64,000 nt of DNA, taken from assembly GCF_000369005.1 (NCBI RefSeq), contig NZ_KB849764.1, forward strand, positions 186,702-250,701, given 5' to 3'. Position numbers and translations under genes: made by a program. The notes under the pieces are model-generated. The model was given only the letters and a program-made list of their open reading frames with translations, searched no databases and was not told where the DNA came from. Of this stretch, positions 26,441 through 35,100 are shown piece after piece. Origin of the DNA: Acinetobacter beijerinckii CIP 110307. GTDB lineage: Bacteria; Pseudomonadota; Gammaproteobacteria; Pseudomonadales; Moraxellaceae. Within the stretch, counting starts at the first letter, position 1. Each line of letters starts with the position of its first letter.

Positions 26441-26527
26441 AGTTTAAGTACAGCTATTGATGTAACGTGGGTTATGTAGCAAATGATTTATGTAAAGAAG
26501 CCCCAACACGAAGTTAGGGCTTCTCTT

Positions 26528-26791
26528 TTATTCGTAGTGATAACGACAAGAAATTATCGTTATTGCTACGTCAGTTACTTCATAGACTAATCTATTTTTT
26601 TCATCTATTCGTCTGCTCCAAAAACCCGATAAATCACCGAGTAATGGTTCAGGCTTGCCAATACCTTCAAAGGGTGTACGGAGACACTCTTTGATTAAGA
26701 TGTTGATGCGCTTAAGAGTCTTTTTGTCTTGGCTTTGCCAGTACACATAATCCTCCCAAGCTGTTGGAGTAAAACTAGTCTTCCGTTTCAT
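26528..26791 (-). CDS. yoeB: Txe/YoeB-type toxin
   Basis: The 87-residue protein has the YoeB fold signature: FTPTAWEDYVYWQSQDKKTLKRINILIKE, GIGKPEPLLGDLSGFWSRRIDEKNRLVYEV, and the C-terminal SCRYHYE with catalytic His-Tyr. YoeB is a ribosome-dependent mRNA endonuclease. It overlaps the antitoxin gene by 17 bases and is transcribed after it. Confidence 0.93.
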   Translation of the reverse strand: MKRKTSFTPTAWEDYVYWQSQDKKTLKRINILIKECLRTPFEGIGKPEPLLGDLSGFWSRRIDEKNRLVYEVTDVAITIISCRYHYE

Positions 26792-27038
26792 CTAAAAGTT
26801 CTCTTTCGATTGCTTTAGATGCTCGTAATTCTGCAATTGATTTCGCTAGGTGTGCTGCATTATTTGGAGAAGACATGAGGTACAATGTTTCCATTATACT
26901 GTTGTAATAGTCTTGTCCCATTACAACCGCATGTTGACCTTCTTTCCTCGTAATTACTGCAACATCTGAATCATCAATAACACGGTCTAAAACCGTTTTC
27001 AGATTATTGCGAGCATCGGTATAAGTGAAAATTTGCAT
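26775..27038 (-). CDS. yefM: YefM-type antitoxin
   Basis: ATG 27038 gives MQIFTYTDARNNLKTVLDRV, the standard YefM/Phd N-terminal DNA-binding domain; the C-terminal helix (about 55-87) would wrap the toxin. Eight residues upstream in the same frame (from 27062) are unlikely to be coding. It neutralises YoeB and represses the operon. Degenerate short repeats lie directly upstream at 27100-27240. Confidence 0.92.
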   Translation of the reverse strand: MQIFTYTDARNNLKTVLDRVIDDSDVAVITRKEGQHAVVMGQDYYNSIMETLYLMSSPNNAAHLAKSIAELRASKAIERELLDETED

Positions 27039-27099
27039 AGTCTTAATTTTCCTATTACTCAAGCATTACAAGTCATTAATTACGATCTGTAGGATATTC

Positions 27100-27240
27100 G
27101 CCACTATATTTTGACATTTCATTTAGCACTATTTTGGTCACTTCTTTAGATACATTGATCATTACATTTGGACACTATGGCTGGCTGTATTTTCGTCATT
27201 CACTTTTGGGCATTAAATTTAGATACTTAGATAGACACTA
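27100..27240. repeat. Cluster of degenerate short repeats upstream of yefM
   Basis: Read on the minus strand, about ten copies of a loose motif RTGnCnAAAw occur 10-20 bases apart (for example AGTGTCCAAAT, AAGTGACCAAAA, AATGCCCAAAA, AATGTCAAAAT). Such arrays mark transposase-binding ends in Tn7/Tn5053-like elements, or a multi-site operator. The region 27039-27385 otherwise holds no gene. Confidence 0.45.
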
Positions 27241-27357
27241 GTTAGCTTATTACTCTTACAATTGCGACTAAGCATAGTAACTATAAGTCTCTTTAATTTA
27301 AGTGTCAATATTCTGTACAGACAATATTTTGTACATAATGTAAAAGTGTAAGAAAAA

Positions 27358-27382
27358 CAGCCTGTCATCGACAGGCTGTTTG
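27358..27382 (-). terminator. Terminator after alpA
   Basis: CAGCCTGTC (27358-27366) pairs with GACAGGCTG (27370-27378). It lies just past the alpA stop on the minus strand; the same stem is repeated at 26362. Confidence 0.6.
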
Positions 27383-27385
27383 TAT

Positions 27386-27652
27386 TTATGCCGCTTGCTG
27401 TACTTTCTGTTCAAGCCAAGCATTAATTTGGCTTTCAGTCCACGTTGGCATACTTGCAGTCAGGTAAGTGGGTGCAGGGAAGTCACCACGACGTACCATC
27501 TTCCAAAAAGTGGATTCTGCGATATTCAGCAAGCCTTTGCTGGCAGGCTTGTATGAAACTTTGCGTCTACGACCGCTACGGTCCACATAGTCCTTTGCTG
27601 GGCGTTCAGGATAGTTCACCAACTCTTTCACCCGATATCTAATTTCAACCAT
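27386..27652 (-). CDS. AlpA-family excisionase/transcription regulator
   Basis: The 88-residue protein has a MerR-like winged helix: LLNIAESTFWKMVRRGDFPAPTYL followed by PTWTESQINAWLEQ. AlpA proteins activate integrase genes or act as excisionases in P4-like islands. A basic, Tyr-rich N-terminal extension (1-40) is unusual. It is close to the element's replication genes and could control excision of the segment. Confidence 0.85.
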   Translation of the reverse strand: MVEIRYRVKELVNYPERPAKDYVDRSGRRRKVSYKPASKGLLNIAESTFWKMVRRGDFPAPTYLTASMPTWTESQINAWLEQKVQQAA

Positions 27653-27755
27653 TATTCATTGCTCCCACAGCATGTACCTATCCTCAAAGGTAAGTACACA
27701 CCGATTAACCTTATAAAATCCTCACTTTGATTCGCGGCACAATAAAAAAATTGTG

Positions 27756-28751
27756 CTAATACGGTTGCCATTTCCAATCGAATCCATTGGATTCATAGCG
27801 ATAAAACTCTAAAGGAATTTGGTAACGTTCAATGAGCTGCTTCCATTCATTACCCACAATGCCATTTCCATCGTAGCAATGGCTCGACCGAATACGCATC
27901 TGGTTCTTTTGCAGATGAAACTTTTTACTGAGGCAGGTGAGTTCCCATATCTCATTAATTTCCACATGATAGTCCGCTGCTTCACCCACCACGTAAAACA
28001 TGATTTGCAGAATGCCCATACCATCAAAACCTTTCACAGTCCGCCAAAACAGGTAACAGGATTTCTGTTTAAAACTCCAACCACCTTTAAGATCACGTAG
28101 AAATTGTCTAGCGACTTCAACAAACTTTTTCTCCTGCTCATCCAGTGTAAGCGGTTTTAAAGGCTTCGCTCCATAATCAAACAAACATGGGATTTCCAAA
28201 AAGATGCCGTTCGACTGACCATGTAAAGACAGAATCTTATTAAAGTACTTTTTCTGCTCAGTTATCTGCTGATTGACTACTTTTTTCTCATTCTTAGCTT
28301 TTAGACCAGCTTGGGAAAGTAGTAATGCACCTTGGAATTCATTGTACTTATAAGCTAAGTACTCAGGCACTGAACTGAAGTTCACATTAATTTGATTTGC
28401 CAATTCTGCCTGTTGAAAAAATACCGTCAGATGAGGATTAAAAACCATGTTCGAAGCATGAGAGATAATCGTAGGACAATAGCTTTGTTGGCTAACTAAC
28501 CACATGAACCTATTGTTCGGTGCAGGAAAGCCAAAATTGTCTTTGATGAAAGGCTTTAATTTATCACGTTCAATGTCTTTCATAGACTGAGTGATATGCA
28601 GAAAATACTGACCAACTTCAGGATTCCCCCATGAGAAATCATTGGGGGGATTAGGGAACAGTATTGGTTGCAACTTACCACTGGACATGTAAGAGGATAG
28701 ATTGCCCATTGGATGAGCGAATGGAATTGTAGCGATAGTTGGATAATTCAT
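27756..28751 (-). CDS. Uncharacterised Gp2-partner protein, copy 2
   Basis: A 331-residue homologue of the protein at 1494-2423 with the same layout: N-terminal PTIATIPFAHPM, a middle with PCLFDYGAKPLKPLTLDEQEKKFVEVARQFLRDLKGGWSFKQKS, and the C-terminal segment MFYVVGEAADYHVEINEIWELTC...YRY. It follows the Gp2-like pseudogene by 22 bases. It appears intact, though its partner is broken. Function unknown. Confidence 0.65.
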   Translation of the reverse strand: MNYPTIATIPFAHPMGNLSSYMSSGKLQPILFPNPPNDFSWGNPEVGQYFLHITQSMKDIERDKLKPFIKDNFGFPAPNNRFMWLVSQQSYCPTIISHASNMVFNPHLTVFFQQAELANQINVNFSSVPEYLAYKYNEFQGALLLSQAGLKAKNEKKVVNQQITEQKKYFNKILSLHGQSNGIFLEIPCLFDYGAKPLKPLTLDEQEKKFVEVARQFLRDLKGGWSFKQKSCYLFWRTVKGFDGMGILQIMFYVVGEAADYHVEINEIWELTCLSKKFHLQKNQMRIRSSHCYDGNGIVGNEWKQLIERYQIPLEFYRYESNGFDWKWQPY

Positions 28752-28773
28752 AGTATATAGCTCAAATAAGTGG

Positions 28774-30011
28774 TTATTTTTTTTGGCTAGGGCGTCCCAT
28801 GTGTAATTTCACAGAGAACGGTCGGCCTGTATCAAATGTCTTAGTGTTCAAACAATTACGGTGAATATTGAACTGGTCTTTTTTAGAGAAATAACGAATC
28901 ACTTTAAGCAATGCGTTATATTTGATGGGGTCATTACGCTCTAGACGACCCACCGCAGATGTGGGGAAACGTTTCTGATATTTCGGGTCATTACAATTGA
29001 AGTAACTATTGTTTGCACCGACCACTTGATTCCATATTTCACCCATCATTTGCCCTAACAAAGTGTCACGGGCGTGCTCTCTGCCATCCAGAAAAAAGAT
29101 GAAGTGATAATGAAACTGGGTGTGAATACCGTATTCAAGCTTCCAGATATAGCCCAATAGCTTGATCTTCTTTCTGCGTCTCAGCTTCTGTAGAAATACG
29201 CCATGAAAATGCTTGAATTCAGCTACAGTTATAGGTCGCTTTGGTTGATGTAGATCAAGACGGATTACAAGCAGTCGAGAATGCTGTTTGAGCAGGGTAT
29301 CGAGATATTGTTTGCCTGTATTGTAATTACGTTGAGCACGTCTGTTTCTTTCACGCTGAGCTTCTTTAAACTCACGACTGGTACATTCCCTATGAATTTC
29401 CGCCTGAAACCGATTTATTGCTTCAGCAACACTTATATATTCATGATTACCATCTGACTTAATCACCTGAATGATATCTTGAGGTGTATTAAATCTCGTA
29501 ATCAATTCTGGACATAGATGTTCTATTTCCTGTAGAGCACTAAGCACACAGCGTAGATGTTCGCAGTCATAATCATCAAGTACAGTCTTTATTTCATTTT
29601 TATGTTCGATAAGTTGCTGTAGTCGATATAACTGATCATCACTATTACTGATCTAGCGATTTGGTAATGTGGTGAGAATACTTTTAGCAGTATAAATACA
29701 AGAGGCATCATGACTAATCGTATATTCAACCGCATGAATACAGTGAAATACCTGCTGTATGGATTTACAGACTGGTTTGATGATATGTGTTGAACTAACA
29801 GCATCATATTGAATAAGTTCATCACTTAAACTGGCTGTATGATAATCATCAGGAGCATCTGATATATCAGAAAAGATATTATAGCTTCTACGTCAACAGT
29901 ATCTAGTCCATCAGAGAGTGATGATTCTGAGTCTTCATCAGAACATTTACTCATGTATTGTTCTGGAATGTTTATCTCGTTAATTGTGTCATTGGATGAT
30001 CTAACTGCCAT
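28774..30011 (-). pseudogene. Decayed Gp2-like HUH protein gene, copy 2
   Basis: The gene starts at 30011 (MAVRSSNDTINEINIPEQYM). It loses frame near 29880, resumes (SDISDAPDDYHTASLSDELIQYD), is cut by an in-frame TAG at 29653-29655, and continues as DDYDCEHLRCVLSALQEIEHLCP through the intact HUH domain (QFHYHFIFFLDG, YFSKKDQF) to 28774. The last 257 residues could be translated from an internal ATG at 29547 and keep the catalytic region. Compare the intact 444-residue copy at 158-1492, which reads HYDCEHHRIVMQA at the same place. Confidence 0.8.
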
Positions 30012-30317
30012 ATATAAACCTATGACTATTTATCATTCTATGAATGATTTATATTGATAATAAATATATGATTAATATAATCATATAAGTTCCACATACG
30101 TGATTTTTAGGCAGACAATCACACGACAGGCAAACGTAAAAGTGCAAACCTGCTAAAACCAGTGGATTGTTTAACTAAAAAAGATGAAAAGATGTTCCCG
30201 CAAAGCAGTGAAGCGAAATGCAGGCTTACATCTCAACATGCATATTTTTAAATGGGTCACCACGAATAGGAATCATCATGTTTTCTGGTCCTCATTTGTG
30301 AACGTGTTGAAAACAGT
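30012..30317. other. Non-coding AT-rich region upstream of Gp2 copy 2
   Basis: It contains ACTTATATGAT (minus strand) in the same relative place as in the leader of copy 1 (about 61-71), and GTGATTTTTA..C..GAC next to it, so the Gp2 promoter region is conserved. AGATGT/ACATCT arms at 30190 and 30228 make a weak hairpin. Nothing else seen. Confidence 0.4.
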
Positions 30318-31766
30318 ATGATGATGAAGTTGCAAAAAGTTAAGGAATCGTATTATTGTTTTTATTTGATTGATTTATATAAGGAAAAAATAGTGGCTAA
30401 AAGCAACAAAGCGAATGACAACCAAATTTATTATATTGCACACCCCACTGTAAAAAATTTAGTCAAACAGGCAGTCGAGGTTCGACGGTTTAGACTTCTT
30501 TTTCCAACATTGTTTAATTTTCTTGAAGGTTATAAACCGCAACTTACTCGATTGTTATTCGATCCAATTTATAACCATTACACGCAGTATCGGAATGATG
30601 TAGTAAATAATGAGACCTTAGTCAATGATGTTAACATTATAGTTAGTGATCGGCACATTCTTCAGGTAGCATTAGATTTTATACAGAACAATACAATTCC
30701 TTTATATGATAGATTCTTATTGGATAATGGAGTTGTTGAAGAATTAGATTTTGACATAATTTTTTTTGCTGCTTATCATAACTTTGAAAATAACCTTACC
30801 AAGCTTAATTTAGAACAAGACTGGAATAATGCAAAAGAATATATGAAAAAAAACAACTTATTTTTGTCAACACTACTGCCAAACTGGACAATGGAACAAT
30901 TGTTAAATGATTACCTACCAATACATATTTCATATTCATTATTTAATGATAAACCACCAACAAATAAGCAAATGCTGAAAGTTTTAAATCCAATATTTAG
31001 GTATATTAAACCAAGAATAAAAACAAAAAACTCTATGATTGGTTTTAAAATTGAAGATCATCAACAAAAACATGTCGAACATTTAGGACTCAAGCTTGCT
31101 TTGGATGAGGATGCTTCAAATATAGCAGAAATATTTTTAGACTTCTTAATCAAGTATCGTTCAGAACAAATTGATTACATAAATATTAAAAATTATGATA
31201 ATAAGGAAAAAATTATTGAGGAAAATATGAAAGTTGGTGTAATTGTTAATGATCTATCTAATTTTCTAGATCAGTTCGTAAGGAAAAAATTGGGTGATGA
31301 ATTAAGTGAGCGCTTAAATAATTATGATAGCCTTTTAATCGCTATTATTGATCTGGTTTATTTCGATCAGGTACTTGATACAAAATTTAGTGAGCAGGAT
31401 CTCACTATAATTAATAATTATAATCGAATTGATATGTATGGACAGTGGGTGGAAAGCAATGCAGATTTAAAGGACCAATACTTGGAAATAAAAACAGAGG
31501 ATAAAAAATATACATATCAGATTTTTCTGAGAAATCTTAAAGAAATACTGAATGTTAATGATTATTTAACCTTAATTATTGATCCAATTAATCATAAACA
31601 GAGAAATATAAAAAATATTAATTGTGTATTAAATGCTAAGCATTATGGATTTGATAAGTTAAAAAACAAATCATTTCATAATTTCAGTACAAATAGTCTT
31701 GAGCAAGGACTCGAAGAGAGGCTGATAAAGTTGATCCCAAAAACGGCAGAGCTCTTTGTTTTCTAG
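30318..31766 (+). CDS. Uncharacterised 482-residue protein
   Basis: I do not recognise this protein. It is very AT-rich, Asn/Asp/Lys/Ile-rich, without signal peptide or clear membrane helices, and mostly predicted helical. There are no obvious catalytic motifs. An alternative start is GTG 30393 with AAGGA at 30381. It is a lone gene in the variable part of the element, with lower GC than the neighbouring backbone, which suggests separate acquisition. Defence or other cargo are possible guesses only. Confidence 0.55.
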   Translation: MMMKLQKVKESYYCFYLIDLYKEKIVAKSNKANDNQIYYIAHPTVKNLVKQAVEVRRFRLLFPTLFNFLEGYKPQLTRLLFDPIYNHYTQYRNDVVNNETLVNDVNIIVSDRHILQVALDFIQNNTIPLYDRFLLDNGVVEELDFDIIFFAAYHNFENNLTKLNLEQDWNNAKEYMKKNNLFLSTLLPNWTMEQLLNDYLPIHISYSLFNDKPPTNKQMLKVLNPIFRYIKPRIKTKNSMIGFKIEDHQQKHVEHLGLKLALDEDASNIAEIFLDFLIKYRSEQIDYINIKNYDNKEKIIEENMKVGVIVNDLSNFLDQFVRKKLGDELSERLNNYDSLLIAIIDLVYFDQVLDTKFSEQDLTIINNYNRIDMYGQWVESNADLKDQYLEIKTEDKKYTYQIFLRNLKEILNVNDYLTLIIDPINHKQRNIKNINCVLNAKHYGFDKLKNKSFHNFSTNSLEQGLEERLIKLIPKTAELFVF

Positions 31767-32059
31767 GGATAGGGGGTATCTTTACACCTCTAATTTCTGG
31801 GGTATTGACCAATTTTTTGCTTTTTTTTGGCTCAAAAGTCATTTCTAAGTGAAAAGACGAGTGTTCTCTCGACAAGTAGTGTACTTATTTTTTGGTCTTT
31901 AATGTATATAATAAGATTTATGATAGTATCACTTTGATTTACTACATATATTGTTGTTGTGAGGTAATTTAATTTTCTATTCTGGAAATTTTTACCTATA
32001 TTTAATAGTACCACCAAAAAATAAAATACAAGTTCAATTATAAAACTAAGGATATACAA
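31767..32059. other. Non-coding AT-rich spacer
   Basis: No gene, clear repeat or RNA seen; T-rich runs around 31810-31830 could terminate transcription of the preceding gene. Confidence 0.4.
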
Positions 32060-32644
32060 ATGAAAAAAACATTCATATTAGTGCCATGTTTAATGGGGTT
32101 GTGGACAGTATCAGTGTTGGCACAAGATTGTATTTCGTTAAGAGAAATGCAAGAAACACGCATAGCAAACATAAAAGATGAGTATGAGCCTGATAATAGA
32201 CCTTGGGTCAAGGAATACATTTGGGATAAGTTGAAATTCTCAGGTGTATATAGTTATGGATCAGAAAGAAGCTTTGAGGATGAGCAGGGGAAAACATGGA
32301 AAGATAACTCGAAGCATAGGAGTGAAGTTAAAGTAAGTTATGAAGTACCATTAAATATACTTTACCAAAAGAAAAAAGAAGCACTGAATAATGAGAAGTT
32401 GAAAAATAATGCTTTGGAAAAGACAAAGTTTGATTCTGACAATGCGATCTTGGACTGGCGTATTGCCAATAATTTACTCGAACGTAATAAGCTTGAATTA
32501 GAGTCTGGTGTAAGTAATATGTCACTAACTAAAAAGAAAATTACTGAGTTGGAGATTGAGGAAATGCAATACAAGGTTGATAAATTGGCTAATCAGATAA
32601 AGAATTTAAATGGTATTGCTAATACATCTAATATTTGTATCTGA
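32060..32644 (+). CDS. Exported coiled-coil protein of unknown function
   Basis: A 194-residue protein with a Sec signal peptide (about 1-22, ...SVLA-QD), a Cys near the mature N-terminus, a beta-like middle (FSGVYSYGSERSFEDEQGKTWKD) and a long helix (about 100-185) of Lys/Glu/Leu/Asn heptads. The arrangement resembles one repeat of a TolC-type protein (VSYEVPLNIL matches the strand of outer-membrane factors), so a truncated outer-membrane-factor relative is possible. Lone gene. Confidence 0.5.
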   Translation: MKKTFILVPCLMGLWTVSVLAQDCISLREMQETRIANIKDEYEPDNRPWVKEYIWDKLKFSGVYSYGSERSFEDEQGKTWKDNSKHRSEVKVSYEVPLNILYQKKKEALNNEKLKNNALEKTKFDSDNAILDWRIANNLLERNKLELESGVSNMSLTKKKITELEIEEMQYKVDKLANQIKNLNGIANTSNICI

Positions 32645-32705
32645 AAAAAATGCTGTTAAGTTGAGAATAATAGGTCAGCAATAGCTAACCTATTTCTCTT
32701 AATGT

Positions 32706-33323
32706 TCATTGTCCATTCATATTAAAAGTATATTCACCCTTAGCGGTGCTTAAAGTGACTTCACGAACTTGACTGGCATCACAGCGAATAATGATTTCAG
32801 CAACAGTGCCGTACTGCATATTCTTGTAATTTTCACCACCCCCTACAGGACAATTGCCTCGATTGACTTTCACCGACGTGATTGACGTACTCGTATCATT
32901 GAGAGAGATCACTTCAAGTCGATTAATAATGGTTGCCGCATAATGTGCCGTAGCATCAGGCAACGGCTTTGCGGTGAGTCGAATTTCAAATTGTTCATTG
33001 GTTGAGTCAGTTGGTTGGGCTGCTTGTTCAACCTCTTGAAGTTCACTAATAAAAGCACGAATCTCATCTAGATCACCAGCACCTGTTTTGAGCATTTCAT
33101 AATAGGCATTCGCTAATTTCTGTTGTACAGGCGGTAGATTTGGATTGTCTTTATATTCGGTAAGTTCATCCATTAATTGTTGACGATCGGCATCAATCTG
33201 AGCCGTTTCACTTGCAGCTAAATTGCTATCAGCTGAAGTTTGGTTGGATTGAGATGCATTGTTCTTGTTACAGCCGAATAATACGATTGAGCTGCACATT
33301 AAAATCAGTAAACGTGTTTTCAT
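32706..33323 (-). CDS. Lipoprotein with RGNC/YGTV domain, copy 2
   Basis: The 205-residue protein has a lipobox (SIVLFGC, Cys18), a Glu/Gln/Asp-rich helical linker and a C-terminal domain with ISLNDTSTSITSVKVNRGNC, QYGTV, a Cys in IRCD and VREVTLSTAKGEYTF. It is the closest relative of the lipoprotein at 2492-3001. It is last in a four-gene minus-strand set of exported proteins (34851 to 32706) between the backbone's Gp2 pair and its non-coding RNA region. Confidence 0.75.
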   Translation of the reverse strand: MKTRLLILMCSSIVLFGCNKNNASQSNQTSADSNLAASETAQIDADRQQLMDELTEYKDNPNLPPVQQKLANAYYEMLKTGAGDLDEIRAFISELQEVEQAAQPTDSTNEQFEIRLTAKPLPDATAHYAATIINRLEVISLNDTSTSITSVKVNRGNCPVGGGENYKNMQYGTVAEIIIRCDASQVREVTLSTAKGEYTFNMNGQ

Positions 33324-33341
33324 GATTGATTCCTGTATCAG

Positions 33342-33941
33342 CTATTCTTCAACAATTGGCGTGTACGTCAATTTGCCACGTGTGGTATAAAGATCAACCT
33401 GCTGAATTTGTTCTGATGTACAGTGGTTGAGTACTAGATCGAAGACTGCACCGTAGTACATCAATTTAGGAAACTTCACCGTATTTGGTTCAATTCGCTG
33501 AATGGTGCATTCGCCATGATTCATTTCAACTTTGTCGATCACCTCTTCAACTTCAGAAACGACTCTTAAGCGAGTGGTATTGTTGGCTGTACTGGCGATG
33601 ACTTTAAAAATTGGATATGAATCTACAGGTCGGAACTTCACCTCAACGGATTCGCCAGGTCGAAGTCTCTTTTTTAGCTGTGGCGGTGGTATGGCAATAT
33701 TGTCCGCGCCTGTATAAATACTGTCTGGGTCATATTGATCATGAGCAATCGCAGCCGCTTCTGCCTTTTGTTGTTTAGCTGAATCCAAAGGCCAGTCGGG
33801 TTGATTGCTACTTTCTTGTGTTTTCAGTTCTGATAAATCAGTGTTGGCGATATCGCTTGCAGCGGCAGATTCTTCAACAGGCTTTTTATTACATGCAGTG
33901 AGGCTAGCGACAATTACAGCCGCGAGAATGAGTCTCTTCAT
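33342..33941 (-). CDS. Lipoprotein, distant member of the same domain family
   Basis: ATG 33941 starts a lipoprotein signal (MKRLILAAVIVASLTACNKK; Cys17); a longer frame from 34055 overlaps the upstream gene and lacks a signal. The 199-residue protein ends with a domain holding VEMNHGEC, YYGAV, a second Cys in LNHC and VDLYTTRGKLTY, which lines up with the RGNC/YG.V/C/TT.G pattern of its neighbour. 18 bases separate the two genes. Confidence 0.7.
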   Translation of the reverse strand: MKRLILAAVIVASLTACNKKPVEESAAASDIANTDLSELKTQESSNQPDWPLDSAKQQKAEAAAIAHDQYDPDSIYTGADNIAIPPPQLKKRLRPGESVEVKFRPVDSYPIFKVIASTANNTTRLRVVSEVEEVIDKVEMNHGECTIQRIEPNTVKFPKLMYYGAVFDLVLNHCTSEQIQQVDLYTTRGKLTYTPIVEE

Positions 33942-33991
33942 GGCGTGGAGTCCTTTTAAATCAATAATGGCGGTATCAAGTCGGAGGCTGA

Positions 33992-34405
33992 TTACTGTGC
34001 TGATTGGATACGCTGAACGTACTTCAGTACAGTTAAGCCTTTGATGTACAGCCACCTGTCATTAAAATTCTCCGCATTGTAGTCAAAGATCTGATACGCC
34101 AAATCATCGATTTCTTGTAATTTAGGATCATGCAAATCTTTGCCTTCGATGATCAAGGCATTTAAATCACCACTGTAAATGAAATAGCGTAATGGATCGT
34201 CTTTCGGAATCACTTGCCACTGCTTACTGATTGCGACAAAGGCATTACAGTTTGGATTGTTGTCACAACGACGAACCGCTGGTGCAGAGGCAGGATCGTT
34301 GATCAGTGCCATGACTTGACTCATATCTGCATGACTTACACTTGTGAATAACATGCAACTTGCGACCGCAGTACCTTGCAGCAAAGTTTTAATTGAATAA
34401 TTCAT
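33992..34405 (-). CDS. Small periplasmic protein, paralogue 1
   Basis: A 137-residue protein with a signal peptide (about 1-26, SVSHA-D) and mature motifs NDPASAPAVRRCDNNPNCNAFVAISKQWQVIPKDDPLRYF, then LIYIKGLTVLKYVQR. It is clearly paralogous to the next gene upstream (34423-34851). Two Cys residues (RCDNNPNC) may form a disulphide. Function unknown; part of the exported set. Confidence 0.68.
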   Translation of the reverse strand: MNYSIKTLLQGTAVASCMLFTSVSHADMSQVMALINDPASAPAVRRCDNNPNCNAFVAISKQWQVIPKDDPLRYFIYSGDLNALIIEGKDLHDPKLQEIDDLAYQIFDYNAENFNDRWLYIKGLTVLKYVQRIQSAQ

Positions 34406-34422
34406 GAATAGCTTCCTTTTTA

Positions 34423-34851
34423 TTATTTGCTGTTTGGACCACGATCGATGTAGTGAAGTACCGCGAGTCCTTTGACATACACCAGTCGATCAGCATCATT
34501 ACGGGCTTTTTCATTAAAGACTTTTTCACCCGCCTCTAGAATCTGATAAGCACGATCTTGTTGCGGTGGAGCAAAGCCACGGCTTAAACCTTCACCATCA
34601 TTGTCTTCAATAAAGCTTATGAGTTGATAACCACTTAATTGGTAATGTTTCGGAATGACTTGCCATTGTTTAGACAGTGCATAAAAGGCGTTGCAATACA
34701 CATCACCTTTACAACGAGTCACTTTGGGTGCGCTGGCTGGATTGTTATAAAACTGATTCATGCTTTTCACATCAGCATAACTCAGGCTAGTCAATGATAG
34801 GCAGGCGGCAACAGCACTGCATTTTATAAATGCGTGGATTCGATTGTTCAT
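34423..34851 (-). CDS. Small periplasmic protein, paralogue 2
   Basis: A 142-residue protein with a signal peptide (about 1-26, SLSYA-D) and the shared pattern NNPASAPKVTRCKGDVYCNAFYALSKQWQVIPKHYQL, then VYVKGLAVLHYIDR. It leads the minus-strand set next to the non-coding RNA region; tandem duplication with 33992-34405 is evident. Function unknown. Confidence 0.68.
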   Translation of the reverse strand: MNNRIHAFIKCSAVAACLSLTSLSYADVKSMNQFYNNPASAPKVTRCKGDVYCNAFYALSKQWQVIPKHYQLSGYQLISFIEDNDGEGLSRGFAPPQQDRAYQILEAGEKVFNEKARNDADRLVYVKGLAVLHYIDRGPNSK

Positions 34852-35100
34852 TCAAATGTATTCCTGATTCTTGTTGTTTATGGTTTTTTAGAATGCGTAC
34901 AGACTGAATTGCAGATAATTAGGCGTAGTCAGTTATCAACGATGCATATACATCATTGAAGATTGGCAGTAGAGACATGCCCAAATAACAACAAAGCGGC
35001 TGTATGACGAAATGAATTTACCGAGTCAAAAGATCGAGTCGATCAAAGGACACGCCAGAATAAAAAGGCAAGGGTGGGGAATACTGAGAAATAAAGAAAA

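Noticed and set aside
27100..27240. CRISPR array
   Set aside because: Repeats are short, degenerate and irregularly spaced, without unique spacers of constant length.
27314..27335. Two TGTACA sites as the YefM operator
   Set aside because: TGTACA is the YefM core, but the sites lie almost 280 bases upstream of yefM, too far for ordinary autoregulation.
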